The notes: a model not told the origin generated them from the letters alone. 64,000 nt of DNA from Prostheceraeus crozeri (GCA_907163375.1 CAJQUW010007938.1:496001-560000); one strand, 5' to 3'. Shown: positions 12,301 to 27,300, counted from the first letter of the stretch. Translations and numbers: made by a program.

Positions 12301-15300
12301 CCTTTATCGGGTATCAGTTAATCGACCGCATTGGGTTCCCTGGTCTATTACTACAGTGAAATTAAAGATCCTACCTGTATTTTTTGATTGTATGATGAAC
12401 TTGAGTATTTTTTGAAGCTCAGTAGACTTGAGCAATATGAAGCTTGTTTTATCTTCTTAATACATGCATGGTTACAAGTGCAAATCGAAAATCCAGACAC
12501 TCATAGACATGTTTATCGTTTAAATATTCTCTCGATTTTAAAATACACTGTCAAAAAAGGAATTTGGCGTGAAAATGTTGGTCGAGCGCTTGTGGCAACC
12601 AGGGCTGCGGAAGCGATTGATTTTTATTCGCTTCCACTTCCGCTTCCAATTATCGGAGACCGGACATGGGCTACACACCTCACTTTTTCGAGCCCTTTTT
12701 CTTCAATTTCCACTTTTTTACGAGTTATAGGTTCTGACGCTAGCATTTCGCAGTCTCCACGAACTTTCTGTCGTAAACCTTAGCTGACTTGTATGCGTTT
12801 TATTGACTTGCCAAAAAGTCAAATATTTTTCAAATGTAGTGAAAATGTTGACCTTAGCAAAATTGTGAAATTAAAAGGTCATATTTTCCCAACAGTAAGT
12901 AAAAACAATATTAAACGATCAAGAGTGTTTGAGAATACTACAATGTGATTACCTCAAGACACACCAATCCGCATTGTGTAAAGTTGTCATTGATAAGATG
13001 ATACTGAGGTTTGCTGATTTTGAATGCCAGTATTCTGAGATAATACACCTTCGTTTTCATCATAGTGAGAAAATTAGAAGTAACTGCATTTAGCAATACA
13101 GGTGCCAATTTGTTATTATATGTAATAGGGTAGGCACTAAATATAACAACTATTTCTTAACTCATATCAAGACTTAAGGTCAAAAGTCAGAAGTGCCTCG
13201 CCTAGCCCTGACACGCGAATTAGTATCATGACAGTCATTAGTATCATGACACTTTCGGAAGCGATCGTCAGGCATTCGCTTCCAATGAAAACGATCGCTT
13301 CCGCTTCACATCCCTGGTGGCAACATTGTAATAAGTAAGCACAGGAACAAGTTGCAAGAAATTACCTTTTTTCAAATTGATCCTATGTTTATTTAGGCCT
13401 CAGACTCATTATCTCCGCATTAAGTTGAAGCTTCGTTTTATAAATCTTAGCTATGCTGACAGTTTTTTGAGTTGACCACCATATACCTATCCATATGTAT
13501 ATCTGACACTCTCGCCACGGACTGTGAGCATCTTGACCTACTCACACTCGTTGAGTCCTCACAATTTGGCTCATTTTCTCTTCCCACAACATACTTTGTC
13601 TATTATACTTGGTGTAAACTGTAAAAGTGATTCTACGAGCATGTTTTATCTTACAGGCTGTTCGTGGAGAATTGAGTCAGTTTTTAGATGAGATGGTCAT
13701 CACAGAACAGATGATAAAGTGAGTTTTGATGTTGTATATTAATCACATCCTACAGGCCCACTGAATTATTGTTGGGAGAGGCCCTGCTACTCTGCACCTT
13801 CATGATAGGGCTATAAGCCAAAAGGAAATTTAAAAAAAAGAACTTCATGTTTGAGTCAAAATTGTCCTATGATTGTCAGTGGAAGTCCAGAGTTATATCC
13901 TTGTTGGTGACCATTTTCAAATCACATATGCAAGTTTTTGGACTTTTTTAAACTTGATGTTCCCGAAATTAATGTGCTTTTCAAATCTTGCGACGATAGA
14001 TTTTCGGCGGATTTTATTCTACTTTGCGCTTTGTAAGGTTCTTTATACTTAATCTCAAGCAATTCATGTCAATGGAAATTCAGCTACAAGCGTAATTGTC
14101 ATAATAAAGCTGTTGCAACTACAAATACTAGAAGTGCAAGCTGATTCAAAGCGATGGCACATGCAGGAACTTACTAAGTGGGCAAAAAGAAATGTTTAAT
14201 GCCTTTCACAGATAGCAAAAATAGTCGTGCGTCGCTTGCAGATTGCTGTGAATTCCTTCAGATTGAAAGAATTCAGACCATGGCGCAAACGTTTTCTCGA
14301 TAATGTTGGACCCATAGAGTAGATATATTAGGTAGAGTGTTAACTCCGCATTTATTAAATCCCCAATGTGTATGCACTTTCGATTTTATTGAATGAACTC
14401 ATGGGAGATACAGGTGGTATCAAAGTATCTTTGGGTGGTATTATCACCAAATATGAGATGTGCAAATTTTAGCAGTCTTGCAGAAATTACAACGGAATTG
14501 AGTGATCATAGAAGGAATGATGGTATTTCACAGATTCTCATGACAGCCTTGGAGATTTAATGTTTGCTGAATTAGCAATTCGATGGGTTCCTGTTACTTT
14601 CATGCTCAACCTCAAGAGTATTTTCTTTAGCGTGATCATATCACAGGCAACATGCCATTGGCACAGCAAAATCACATAATCAAAGACAATGACTTCATTA
14701 AAACTTTGAAAGATGTAAATGCTTCCACATCACTATTCATTATTCAAGAAATGAAGCATGAATTTAGTGAATCATTAAATCATGCCGGTGACAATTGAAT
14801 TAAAAACTTGAAATTTCAGCCAAGAAAGCACGAATAAAATCTCGATGTTTTCATGAAGACTTTCATTATAATACAATTCGTGAAATTCCCTTGATAATCA
14901 GCTTAATTTCCCCTTAGTTAGGATGCTTATTAGCAGATAGTCATTCCTTTTGATATCCAACTTGTTTCATACTACTTATATAGGAGAGTCATCTCGGTAG
15001 TATATAAATTGGCAAATTTTGACTTTTTTCAAAAGTGCTCAAATAATTTTTTGGACCACGAGAACGTAATCTCCTCAAAATACTGAATCTTTTCATGTAA
15101 AAATGTTCACTGTATGCAGATACTTTTTTAAGTCGATACTCCACCTATATATCCCTACTATATGGTTGGACCCTCCGATTATTATTAAAAAAGTTAGTAG
15201 GCGCACGAAAAAACGTTCACAAACTTCTCTGTAGAACTTAACATCGACTATGTCTCTTTGCTATGTGATCCGGTTGACAAGAGTCACTGAAGCTTCGCAC

Positions 15301-18300
15301 AACTTGGTGTGTTTACTGTTGAACTGGCTGCTTGCTGTTCGATTGCCATGGTATTATGTCAGCAGATTGTGCCATTTCATTAACGTTACATGTTCCAATA
15401 GTTCCTTTCTAGTCAGACAGAAGAAGAGATTACCTGTCTAATTCTGTGGTTGCAACTCAATTTACTAATTTCAATAACAAATTCATTTCTGTTTTTTGCC
15501 TTTTAGACATTGCATAATTGTGGAGTTACATGGTCTCCCCAGTCCACAAAATCGTTTAGTAGACTTTAGTGATCTAGCTTCATGATGTAGGGTGGCTGAG
15601 TCGTTTAAGCTTTTGATGCCGAGTGTAGAAGGTCCAGGGTTCAAGTCTGTCCGTCTCTGGAGGCATCATCGGTTTCACCATGTTGCGAATATGTCAGTCT
15701 TCCCCAACCCTAGCTTACTAGTATGGCCTCATTCCTTGGGTGGGGGATGGATGTTTAAATTAATCTGAATCATACATAGAGTTAAAAATATTTTTGCTGG
15801 TTTAGCCTCAAGACAACTTTCCAGTTTCAATAATTTTTGATATTTAGAATTTATGAGTAACCATTTATTCCTTGACCTAGTTCAATTTATAATATTTCCC
15901 CCTGATTTGTCATGTAAAATGCATTTGAAAGATGCAAAAACTGCTTTTTCTTCTCAACAGCCACATTTCTGACACCGCTGTGACGGAACGCCAGTTCTTG
16001 GAGCAACTTCATGAGCTTAACCACAAGATAAACTTCGCAAAGGAGCAGTCTTTTAAAGATGCCAGGTCATTCCAAGATGTTTGTGAAATTCTCGAGAAAT
16101 TGAAGTTAAAGGTAGGCTTTAGGGAGGTCTTTCATATTTTGCTGTTTCCTTATCCGTTCATTTTATTTTCAGGCAATTGGAAAAATTCGACATTTCCTTC
16201 TTCAGAAGATTTTATCGTTTAGAAAGCCAATGAGCAATTATCAAGTCGCTCAGAATGCAATGTTGAAGTTCCGGTAAATTCCTCCACGTGGTATATAATG
16301 TGCTCAATTGAATTAGCGCTAGATTCAGATTTTATTGATTTTCTATTCTTCATTCCTGTATCCGAATACATAGACCACTTACCTTGGGCATTTTCTCCAT
16401 CATTTATTCCTTGTCGCATTATCATCTCTATTCAATATTTATCATTCAACAACATCGAGAAAGTTTTAAGTAAGCTGAGAAATTAACCATTTGTATTTAT
16501 TAGAATGAGTCGCTGATATTGTGAGTAATAATAACGTAACCGAGAACAATGGAAGCATTGTGATCAGTCAAGCTAATGACGACTATACACAAGGTTCATG
16601 TGACTGTTTTCCGCAAGTAGCAATTACAGTGCGTATAAATGCATGCTTGGCACTCATTGTAATAGTGCAAAATGAATAAGCCTTGATCTTATAAATGCAA
16701 CTGAATTCCGATATTTCGTGGCTACAACCACATCGTGTGGTATGCAACTGATGGACAGAAAGGTCTAAAATAGATACTGTAGATTTTAATTTAAAATCTA
16801 TTAGACACATTGTTATCATATTGCTCTGAGTTTGTGAATTGATGATTCCGGGAGATTAATGTGCTCTATGCGTATGTGTAAGTTGCCTGCAGTGCTATCG
16901 ATATAGAATTGTTAGCTTTTGTTGCTTGCTATTTGATAAATTACCATTTCATTATGACATGTCGTTTTGTTCGGATTTTTGCGATATCTTAAACCTGAGA
17001 GATTCCACGAGGCTATGATTATCGATATCTTCCATCTGCTGTATGCCTGACGATGTGGTTATAGCCAGGAGACATTGTGATTCAATTATATTTGCAGCAC
17101 AAGGCTTATTCATTATCTCATCGATGCTGCTCGAGGAATATTGTGATGTGATATAAGTCGCTGAATTTTAACAGGCAACAGAGCTATGAATTATTTCTAT
17201 GTAGTTGAGATGGTGAACAGTCTGATTGTACATATCCGATGATGTGTCGTTGTATGTAACATACATTTACTTTTGAATATGACTTCAAAGGAGATATAAT
17301 GTTGAAAACATGAATTTCAATGCAATGATGGACATCTAGTTCATTCTTAATTCTATTTTTGAATTTATCTGGTGCATTTCTGATTTATATGTACGGATAA
17401 TAGAGCTGTTTCACTTAATTTGCTGTTTAGAACAGTCTATATTTGAGAGAACAGTATAATAGAACAGTATATTTGAGTTTTATTGGATCATTCAATCTGT
17501 CCATCTTCAAGTCGGTTTTCATATTTGATTCAGAATATCTAGATATCTTCAGTTCGCTTGCGAAGTTTAGTAACCACTGCGAATCTTCAATGAATGTTCT
17601 TGATCTTGGTCAATGAATCGTCAGAGATTTTAATCTCCACTTCACTGACATTGAGGTCATGGTGTCTCCAAGACAATTGCAGGCGGCGTTTTCTTGTGAT
17701 TTCCTCAATGAGAGAAATCTGTTTTACAATGAGACAATATGGTTCCTATCATAGTGCACAATGGGGTAGAAATCATTCAACTTTCATTTCAAGTTGCAAT
17801 CAATTCCTGTTGGTAACAGTTACTTTACCATTCATATCTCAAGGATTGGACGCAGATGTGTGCTCGATATATGAGTTTTCTCAATAAGAATTTTTTGCAA
17901 TATTGCTTCCAGTTCATCGTTCAAATATTAATAAACGGAAAAAAGGCCACAGTCAGTTAAGAATTTTTTTAAAAGTCTCGACGTTTCAGAAGACACTGCT
18001 TCCCTTGTCAAGTGAATAAAATGAAAAGAAGAAATCTTTGTACACACAATCAGCGACGAACACTATTTACAACACGCTTTGATGTCACCCATGGCTAGAT
18101 TCATGACGTCATACTGACTGACCCTGATAAAAGAAGATTCAATGATGCGTCTAACTCAAAAATCGCTACACCGTGATAGGATATCTTGGTTATCAAAATC
18201 AATAGCGTGAGCAGAAACTATACCTGTGATAACCAGGATATCCTATCACGGTGTAGCGATTTTCGAGTTAGACGCATCATTGAATCTTCTTTTATCAGGG

Positions 18301-21300
18301 TCAGTCAGTATGACGTCATGAATCTAGCCATGGGTGACATCAAAGCGTGTTGTAAATAGTGTTCGTCGCTGATTGTGTGTACAACGATTTCTTCTTTTCA
18401 TTTTATTTCACTTGACAAGGGAAGCATTTTCTTCTGAAACGTCGTGACTTATAAAAAATTCGTAACTGATTGTGGCCTTTTTTCCGTTTATTGATATTTG
18501 AATGATGAACTGGAAGCAATATTGCAAAAACTTCTTATTGAGAAAACTCATAGAACTGCTCGGCGCTCATCACGAAATTGTTAAATCTATTGAACTTAGT
18601 GAACACAAGATACACGATGAAATGGATTGATCTCTTTGTGCATACATTTCGTCGGTGGCAGTGTCTTGAAATCCGTTGCTATAAAGTTGCCATGAGCTTT
18701 GTAAAGAGGACTGTCTCCTCAATCCATGGTTGCAAAAACTCCTAAATCTTGACCCCGCAGCACCGAAAATCTTCGCAGCAAAATCGCCGTACCACACCGC
18801 AGAACAACGCAGCCCCGCAGGAATCAATACCGTTGAAATATACTAATTTGATCAAAATAGATTATATTTTTAGTTGTTAAGTTAATAAAAATGATGGGTA
18901 GTTTCGTATCTTGCCAATTTTGCATGCTGGCATAGTTAGAATTATCGTATTTAGTTTCGTAGGCCTATTTATTTTTGTAGTTAATATTCATGAATATTTC
19001 AAATATAATGTGTCTGAATATATAGGCTTACTTAAACTTAAGTAGAAGCTAGCCCTCTATAAAGGCTTAAATCTTGGTCCTATGTACTGACCTGGATTTA
19101 TTTTGCTTTTTAAGCAAGGTTTTAGATCAGTTAGCTCATAACAAAATTGGATAACGCATGTGTTTTATATTTTGATTAATCTGACAAATTGGAGTTTATC
19201 AATATCAGGAGATACAGATAGTTCGCATTGAAATTATATGTTTGGAGACTATCAAATGGAAAATGTTTTTTATATATATGCACTGAATTAAGAGTACAAG
19301 GGCCAGTTAATACTAGTATGAAAAGCCGGTACTGAAATATTTTTAGGCCTACTCGTGATCATAGGTTAATCATCATTTCATTGCTATTTTGTTCCATTGA
19401 TCATTTTAGGCAGTTTCATTATTATTTTTCCTTTGAAATAGGCTGCATGTACTTTTCAGATGACGTATTTTAGTTATTTATAGTATCCTGAATAATGATT
19501 TTTAGAATCAGGCTCCACCAGAAATTGAAAATCAAAAACGTGTAAGAAAACCTCAATGACAATATCTCTGTATTTCTGATACAAATAAATCTATTATAAG
19601 CTTACTCTAGACTAATGCATGGCAATAGTTTTGCATTGTAGTTCGAATCGTTTTCTATTTCGATGTCCCCCTCACATGCGTTGTTTACACCATACAGTTG
19701 CATAAGAGATTCATACTTTTTCAAAGTCCGATTGTATATCATTAATTCCAACACTTGGGGATTTATAATTTAATCCAAGAAGGTTTATATGGCAATTATT
19801 GCCCAAATTTTCGCCTACTCAGGCCGCTTCAGGGGTGAAACTTGGGGATTTATTCGCCGCCCTAACTTTGACAATATTACTCCTGTCAATCTGAGCGGTC
19901 TTTCAACACAAGCAGACGACGTTGCACATTCGAGGAATTGTCATGCATTGTGCAATACTTTGTAGAAAAGGTAAATCGTTGCACTTGTTTCACATGATCA
20001 AAAATTCGCCGTTATTTCTCGTCTACGACGCAGTGAAACAGATTTAAATTTCAACATCTCGTTATCAAGTAAACTAGAAAGTTAGACGGTTATTCATTTT
20101 TATCTCAGAGTTTAAAAACTCAAAACTTTTGAAGAGAAGAATCAGCCTTAAGTTCAAATAAAGTTTAATATGCAATGGAACTCCATATAAATAAGAAGTT
20201 TTTTCCGATTTGAGTAGAGATTCCTCTAAAATATTTCAGCGGCCGCCAAAGCCGCAGAAACCCGCAAAACACGGCAGAGTCCTGCACCCCGCAGAATTCC
20301 AGTTCTTCCGAGATCCCACACTACACTGCATTCGTGGACTGCGGTGTGACTCGGTGCGGGGTTACAACCCTGGCTCAATCTGACGGTGAAATTAACATCA
20401 TAGTGTTCTCACATTGTTGCAAGTTTCACACATGTATTACCATTTCGTGTTGCTATTGGTCTTGTGTTCTCTTTGTCAATATTTCATAGAGATTTGCAGT
20501 CGATTTTTGTCTAAAAGCCCTAGTATTATCACGACAAAAAATTGTTTGATCCTTAGAAAAGTTCATGTAGAAATATTGCTTTAATGTTAATTCATTATAT
20601 TTCTTAGAAATTTATTATCAAAATTGATTGTGATTTTGATCAGTATTTTGTTAGTATTATTGTGCAAATTAGAGAACTGAAGCATATTGACGATTGATTG
20701 ACTGCAATTTTCATGCAGAATCTTTAACACGTTCCTATTCGTTTCAGGTTCTATAATGAATTTCTTCTTGCACATGATCGATCAACAGCGAAAGAAATTC
20801 GAGATGAGTATATCGAAACCACCAGTAAAATGTACTATTCATATTTCAAGACATATTCTTCCAAACTTCTGAAGCTTCAGGTGAGTTCCTCACTTATTGT
20901 ATATATTTTCATATTTTTGCAATTATTGTATTAGCATGATCTGTTTGAAGCTATACGTCTTGCTAAACTACGAGTATTTAAAGGCGTTCTTCACTGTAAA
21001 GAATAGGGCCTCTAGTCAATGCATCAAATGACAACATTAACTAAAATGAATTATATCAGGAATTACATTTGATCACGAAATTATTATTATGCTCGTTTAT
21101 AACAAAACTGTTTCTGAGAATGTCTTATTACAAATTTTAAGGAACATGAACGTTGTAAGTAACATCTAAAACCTATGTTTATGTAAAACAAATTTAGCCG
21201 GAAAAGTAATTGCCTCATACAGTTCGGAGAGGTAGATCTAGATACACGTGTGTGTGCTATATAGTTTCAGACTGTAAGAAGAAATTGATTTTCGGGCAAA

Positions 21301-24300
21301 ACTTTTGACAGAGTCATGTTAGATGTCCCTGTCAATAAATCAAATTTTCATTTCGGGGCTTTCAATAGAGTTCAGGTATATCAACAAGACCATTTTGTAC
21401 GAAGACCACTTTTGAATTGATTTCAAAATTGGACCTGATGTGCCTGCCACGTAGGCCTTTGTTTTACTTGAATTGTAATATGTCAGCATTATAATTCATT
21501 TTTGGATGTCAATTTCGATCAAAGATGATTTGATTTCTGTTAACTTGAATTATTTCAATAAGAGCTTCTTTGAGTGTGATTTCAAATTGAAACTGCTGTG
21601 TAGGACAATTGATCGGCTAATTAGCGAGGAGGCGCAACATCACAAGCGCTTCATAATTGGAATTAGTTCAGATTCTCGCAGGATCTGTAATTTGGTCCTT
21701 TGCATGATGAAGGGTGTGAGCAGAAATGATAAAATTTGCTTCCGAGAAAAATTTAGTATATTATGGCTGTGTTGACTCATTTGTCAGGGTTGATGTTGTG
21801 ATTCTCTAATTTCAGGTGGACGCCGTGGCAGACAAAGATGATCTTCTTGGGGTGGAAGACTCTCGGAAAAGCAGTCTCTTCTCCAGTCGATCTTCTCAAA
21901 TGAAAAAGATGTCCAAAGCTGTATTCTCGCTAGGTCATCGTGGCGTTATCTTGACAAATGATCTCGAATCTCCAGTTATTGTTCCTCACACTGCCGGCTC
22001 TACGAAGGTAAAATTATGACAGTGCCTTTTTTGCGGACTTTCCCCGAAATAATGATAATTAATTCGCTGTTTTTCTTCCTGTGATAAGTAGGACGGAAAA
22101 GTTATTGAACTCATTCCAAAGTTGTTCTGAAGCACTTATTGTCAGTCGAGCCATTCTTATAAAGCTTAAATGACAAGTAAATGTAATTAGATTACCTGTG
22201 TGTTTCTCTCGACAACCAGCATATCAGAAATACAGCACACTGCAAAATTAGACATTTATACTGCGACTGAAACTAAGTTGATGTGCTTTAATTGTGGTTT
22301 TCATTATTTCATCATTTAATGCGAAATTTTTTCATTCTACTCATTCATTTTAAAGAAGTAGTATTCAATGAAATGTCAAATTTGATAAACAGAATTAATT
22401 CGATATTATGAAATTCAGCGGACAGCAGCGTTGGAAAACCGAAAAAATCAGCACTACGTAATTGAAAATGTCTTATCATTTTCGAATGGCTCCTTTTTCT
22501 CGTCTTGGAGGAAGCATCCAAATAGGACGCTTATTATGAAAAGCTTGAAAAGGATTCCAAGCGCCTTGCAAATCATAGCATTGAACCTTAATACTGTCTT
22601 CGACACTTAGATTTGTGGGCTTGATGATCATAGTTTCATGAAATATGTTCCTCATTAACTAACTACAAAACTACACATCAAGTCGCCATAGATGTTCCAC
22701 ACCTTCAAATGAGCTGTCATGAAATCATCCGTGATCGTACTTTCTGAGCAGTGGCACGGGGAGCTTTAATATCCTCAGGCCATTCATTTGATACATTACT
22801 CGTCAAAATCGGTTTGAGAGAAATTCTATTTTGTTGCTGAATATGATTGTTTGTTTACATCAGAATCTTTCCGAAGTTTTATAGGAATCAGTCCAGTAGT
22901 TATTTTTCAAACTTCTTCGAGCAATAGTCCCACATTATCGATCAGACGTGGAACACTTCAGGTAGACCAAATGATTGGCTCAATGGAGCCAGTCTCCACA
23001 TCTAATGCTTTTTTTCATTCATGCGATCATAATACTTTATGTCGTCATCACATGAAGTACGTCATTCCAAAACTTGGCAAGCTCATCGAATAGCTATGTT
23101 CTTTTCAATTTGAAGTCGCTGAGTTCGCGAGAGGACTACAGGATGTCTTTCATTCTTCTTATGAGGTGCAGCGTTAAAAGGAGGATGATCAGGAGTTTGA
23201 CAGTCTTAAACGTTTACATCTTGATAAAAGGTCTCAAAATCATTGGAACACGGACATGATGGCATGCATACGATTTTCTTAGCACGATTGACAATCTTGC
23301 GTACGGTATTGTGACTACTTGAATCAAACTTGCCAAACAGTTGGGTTGCATACAACAATAATGAATCAATATTAGCCGCATAGACTCTCCACAACTCATC
23401 ATGACACTGACATCATGGTAACATTTTCAATAGATGCAAGCATCCCATCGCAAGTTCAGCAGTCATTTACTGACTTTGCTGTTACAAATCAATCAATCTA
23501 TTAATCGCAATTATTCGATGAAATCAATCAATTAATTTAGGATAACCCCTTCATGACTGTGTGCCATGGAGTTTCAATAGCCATGAAAATGATTCAACTA
23601 GTGATATATATAGATATTTACGTTGAGAACGGGGGATTTATGTATTGCAGTGTTCCGCCTTCCGATCGATACTCGCAGTTTTGGGCGTTTAATATAATCA
23701 TCCTTATTAGTCTGCATGGTTGTGATCATTGATTGAAGCTGGTAAATCTGACTAAAATGGTAATAATTGAATTGTCAGCCTTTGTATTCTCTTTCAGTAT
23801 CTTTTCGAATGCTTGTTCCGGTCTTTGCATTTTGCTCTACTGGATAACTGTTGTCGCGAATATCTTTTCAATTGCGATTTCTTCATGGTTACTGGGCAAG
23901 CGGCGCAAGATCTTTTCAACTTAGTAATGGGAAAGACGTTGCATGCAATTTCCGTAAGTTTTGAGATTTGCTCGATTCAATGACCTCTTTTGATTCTGTT
24001 TTTGATTTTCATGTAGAAACAAATGGAAACATGCATTACTGAGTGCTACGATGGGATTGCTCTTATTATTTCTATTCAAATTGTTCAGAGATACAGAACA
24101 ATAATGCAACGAAGGGGCGTGGGTGCGCTTGATAAGTAAGTTGAATTTGATAATTTGATGTCGTTAAAAAGTTGTTTTGTACAAGAGTAATTGCTGGTTG
24201 AAGTAATAAGCTAATGAATCCCTAGATAAGCGCAAGTTTAAGCAAAGAGAAAAAATAACTTGTTTGGTTTACATATTACGCGCAACATGCTTAGTAGTGA

Positions 24301-27300
24301 TGAAGTCACTGATTAGTGTCAAACGATTGTCACAACAAATTCAATTTCTTAAAATAATTAACAGTTCAAGAGACGGATCGTACGACGATATTTCAAACTA
24401 AGTTTTTATGAAAACAAAGAACGTCTTTTCAAATCAATGTAATTACACATTTTTGTGATGTTTATTCCATGAGACCAATCTGATGAATCTGAGTTCTTCT
24501 GTTTTCCTTTGTTTCTCGTTTCCGTTTAGTTCTTTTAATATGGATATTTTCATTTCGGATTCATCATGTTTGTATTCTGTGCAATGAAATAAAGCAACTT
24601 CGTATTCTTAAGGGCAATATCATAACGATGTTCATTCATACGTTCTGTTAGACTAATTGATAGGCCACTAGTCGGTCTCACTGTTATCCAATCGAAGCCG
24701 GTTGAAGTTTTGTAATTATATTGATTCGAAAAGACGTTCTTTACTTTCATAAAAACAGCAAATTCAATGCCTATCCCTGATGCATTATTCGAAGATAAAA
24801 GCTAGATTTTTGATGAGTATTAAATACATTGGATAAAAGGATCGGAGGTTTGATGTGAAGGATGATCCCAACTGTAATGAGCATCAAATGATAAACCTTG
24901 TAATGTCACAGGTATGGTTGATGTACGGATCATTTCGGAATTCAAATTTTCAAAATGTGCGTTGTTGATTGTGTGTCGTCATGGTAGGTTAGGCGCTCTC
25001 TGACATCTACTAACGATGCTTGAATCTTCACGACGTGCTGTTGTTTTGTTAGATTGCCTTGTCCCGCTTTTCGGATAGAGGGTTTTACTTATATAGCTTC
25101 AGAAGCAAGCAACTTGTCAGTATAGAATGTCTCCATAAAAGGATTTCCGTAATCACACATGTTGAAAACATGAGCCTGGAAGAGGCATCAGTTCCAAACG
25201 ATCCTTTCCCACTTCCTACTACCGAAAAGTTTCATGGAAGTGATCCACATCTTTCCTTTCACCTGCATGTTGCACCCGACGATGATGAATAATTAATGAA
25301 ACATCACTTCAACGTTATAACGGAAACCTCGTGAGTACTTAAGAAGCCAAAAAATAAGAAGAAGAAATACTTCTACATACAAGCCAAAATTCATCAATAT
25401 ACGTGCCGACTTAAGAACTTCACTGCATTTCTTTTGCTTTAACACGTTCGATTGGTAAAAAAATTATTGTTTCCTTCACACACATTTGCTTTGCATAAGA
25501 TTACATTGAACCCTCGGATTAACGGTAATAAATTCGGTTTCTTGAATCTGACTTATTCCTCCATTTGATATCACCCGCTGAGAGGACATGCGCTGATTGT
25601 CATTCAACTGCCCATTTCAAGTCGAAAGGCATTCGAGCACACAGGAAGGACACAGACCCATTGAAAATTTTTGAGATGGACATTCAATGACAAAAAGGGT
25701 TTGATATGGATAGGCTTCAAGATTCGCCGAAGAATGCAAAAGTGGAGAGAATGATTAGGAGTTGAGGAGGTACTGAAGCTGAAGAAACTCAGTATCAGGG
25801 ATCACGATTTTCCGGAATTCCAGATTTTTAGTTTGAAACTCAGAAGACGAAGTTGAAATCATCAAAATTTGGACTTCGTTACGGAAATCCTCATGGATGA
25901 ACTTTATGTGTACGAATTTTACTACTGCTCTTGCCCACAGTCTTAATTTCCACACTGTCTGTATGCGATCCTCAAGACGCATTCCTGTTCTGCCCAAATA
26001 CCTGCATCCACAGGTACACGCAAACTGATAGATAACGTTGTGTTGGAGCAGAGCAAGAAGTTGATCTTTGGGAGACGCAATTTGGATTCGACATGTGGTG
26101 AAAATCAACAGTGGCTTACAGGCATTATAAAAAGAAAAATGTTTGACGAGCAATTCGTCTAACAAATGATGTCGCCTTTTCACCTATGAATGGAAGCCTG
26201 ACAAAAATAAGCTTCTTTTCAGGACCAAAAGATTTTTCACGGTTGCGATTTAACGTCAAATGCTGGTTGATAAAAAATGGTGGATAACTGTGTCCCTTTA
26301 ATATTTCCCTTCTTTGAATATCTCTTTATCTCAAACTACTTATTTCAATTGTACAGTGCCAATATAGCATTTATTTTCCTTTGTCTTTCGTCATCTGTCA
26401 ACTTACTACGCAAACTACGTCACACTTGTTAACAGCGTTATGACTATTCGTCATTTCAACGTCCGCTGTGGTTGCAAATTCATTCCAGCGTTGCATTTGA
26501 GAAGAGCTGGCGAAACATGAAGTGGCATTTGTGAAAAAATCCCGATTGTAATATTTCGCCATATTCATAGAAGTGCCGTTGATCTTTACGAATGATCTGC
26601 TTACGTCATCTATTTCATCACAAATTTGGAAAATTAATGACAAAATAATTCTTCAATGTTTTCAGTTATTGGGAGTTGATGCTACAATCTCTGTGGCCAC
26701 GTTGGCAGTCAGTGATGGACGCGAATATATCATCGGTGAATTCCTGCGATCCGAGCAACCTTAGTGGCTCTGTCGATGTGCGGCCGCATTTCCTGACCCG
26801 GAGATACGCCGAATTTGCTGCAGCCATTCTTAGTGTATGTGTCGGATCTGACAGCCAAGCAGGAGCGGCTGGTCAGTCTGACGATGAGGTTGGCCTGGGC
26901 ATTAGTCATGAAACACGTCAATTGGATCAAAGAGTTCAACATGTGCTCGGCAAGATGCAGGTGAGATCAGACAGATGACTTTGATTCCTTATTGTGAATA
27001 GAGTAGAGATAGCAGAGCTACCATGGATATTTTGTACTCATCATAGACATATTTAGCTTCAATGTTTTACACGAGTTTACAGTCTTACATCTTCCACTGT
27101 CGCAGTTATGGTGACAACTCCAGAATGTTAGCATACTTTGAAGAATTTTTATGCCAAAAGATTCAGTTTTTATGAAGATTATGTATATGGATTTTTTTTA
27201 TTTTTTTATGGAAATAGATTTAATTTATTTTTAAAAAGGTGAATGCTTGCAAATTAGCAAGTATGTGTTTGCATGCAGGGTGTCGCGACCTGGAAAAATC

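Noticed and set aside
15591-15650. Possible tRNA gene (A and B boxes)
   Set aside because: No acceptor-stem pairing at the right distance, and a SINE-type body follows.
16780-16800. Perfect 21-nt palindrome
   Set aside because: AT-rich and short; expected by chance in a window of this size and composition.
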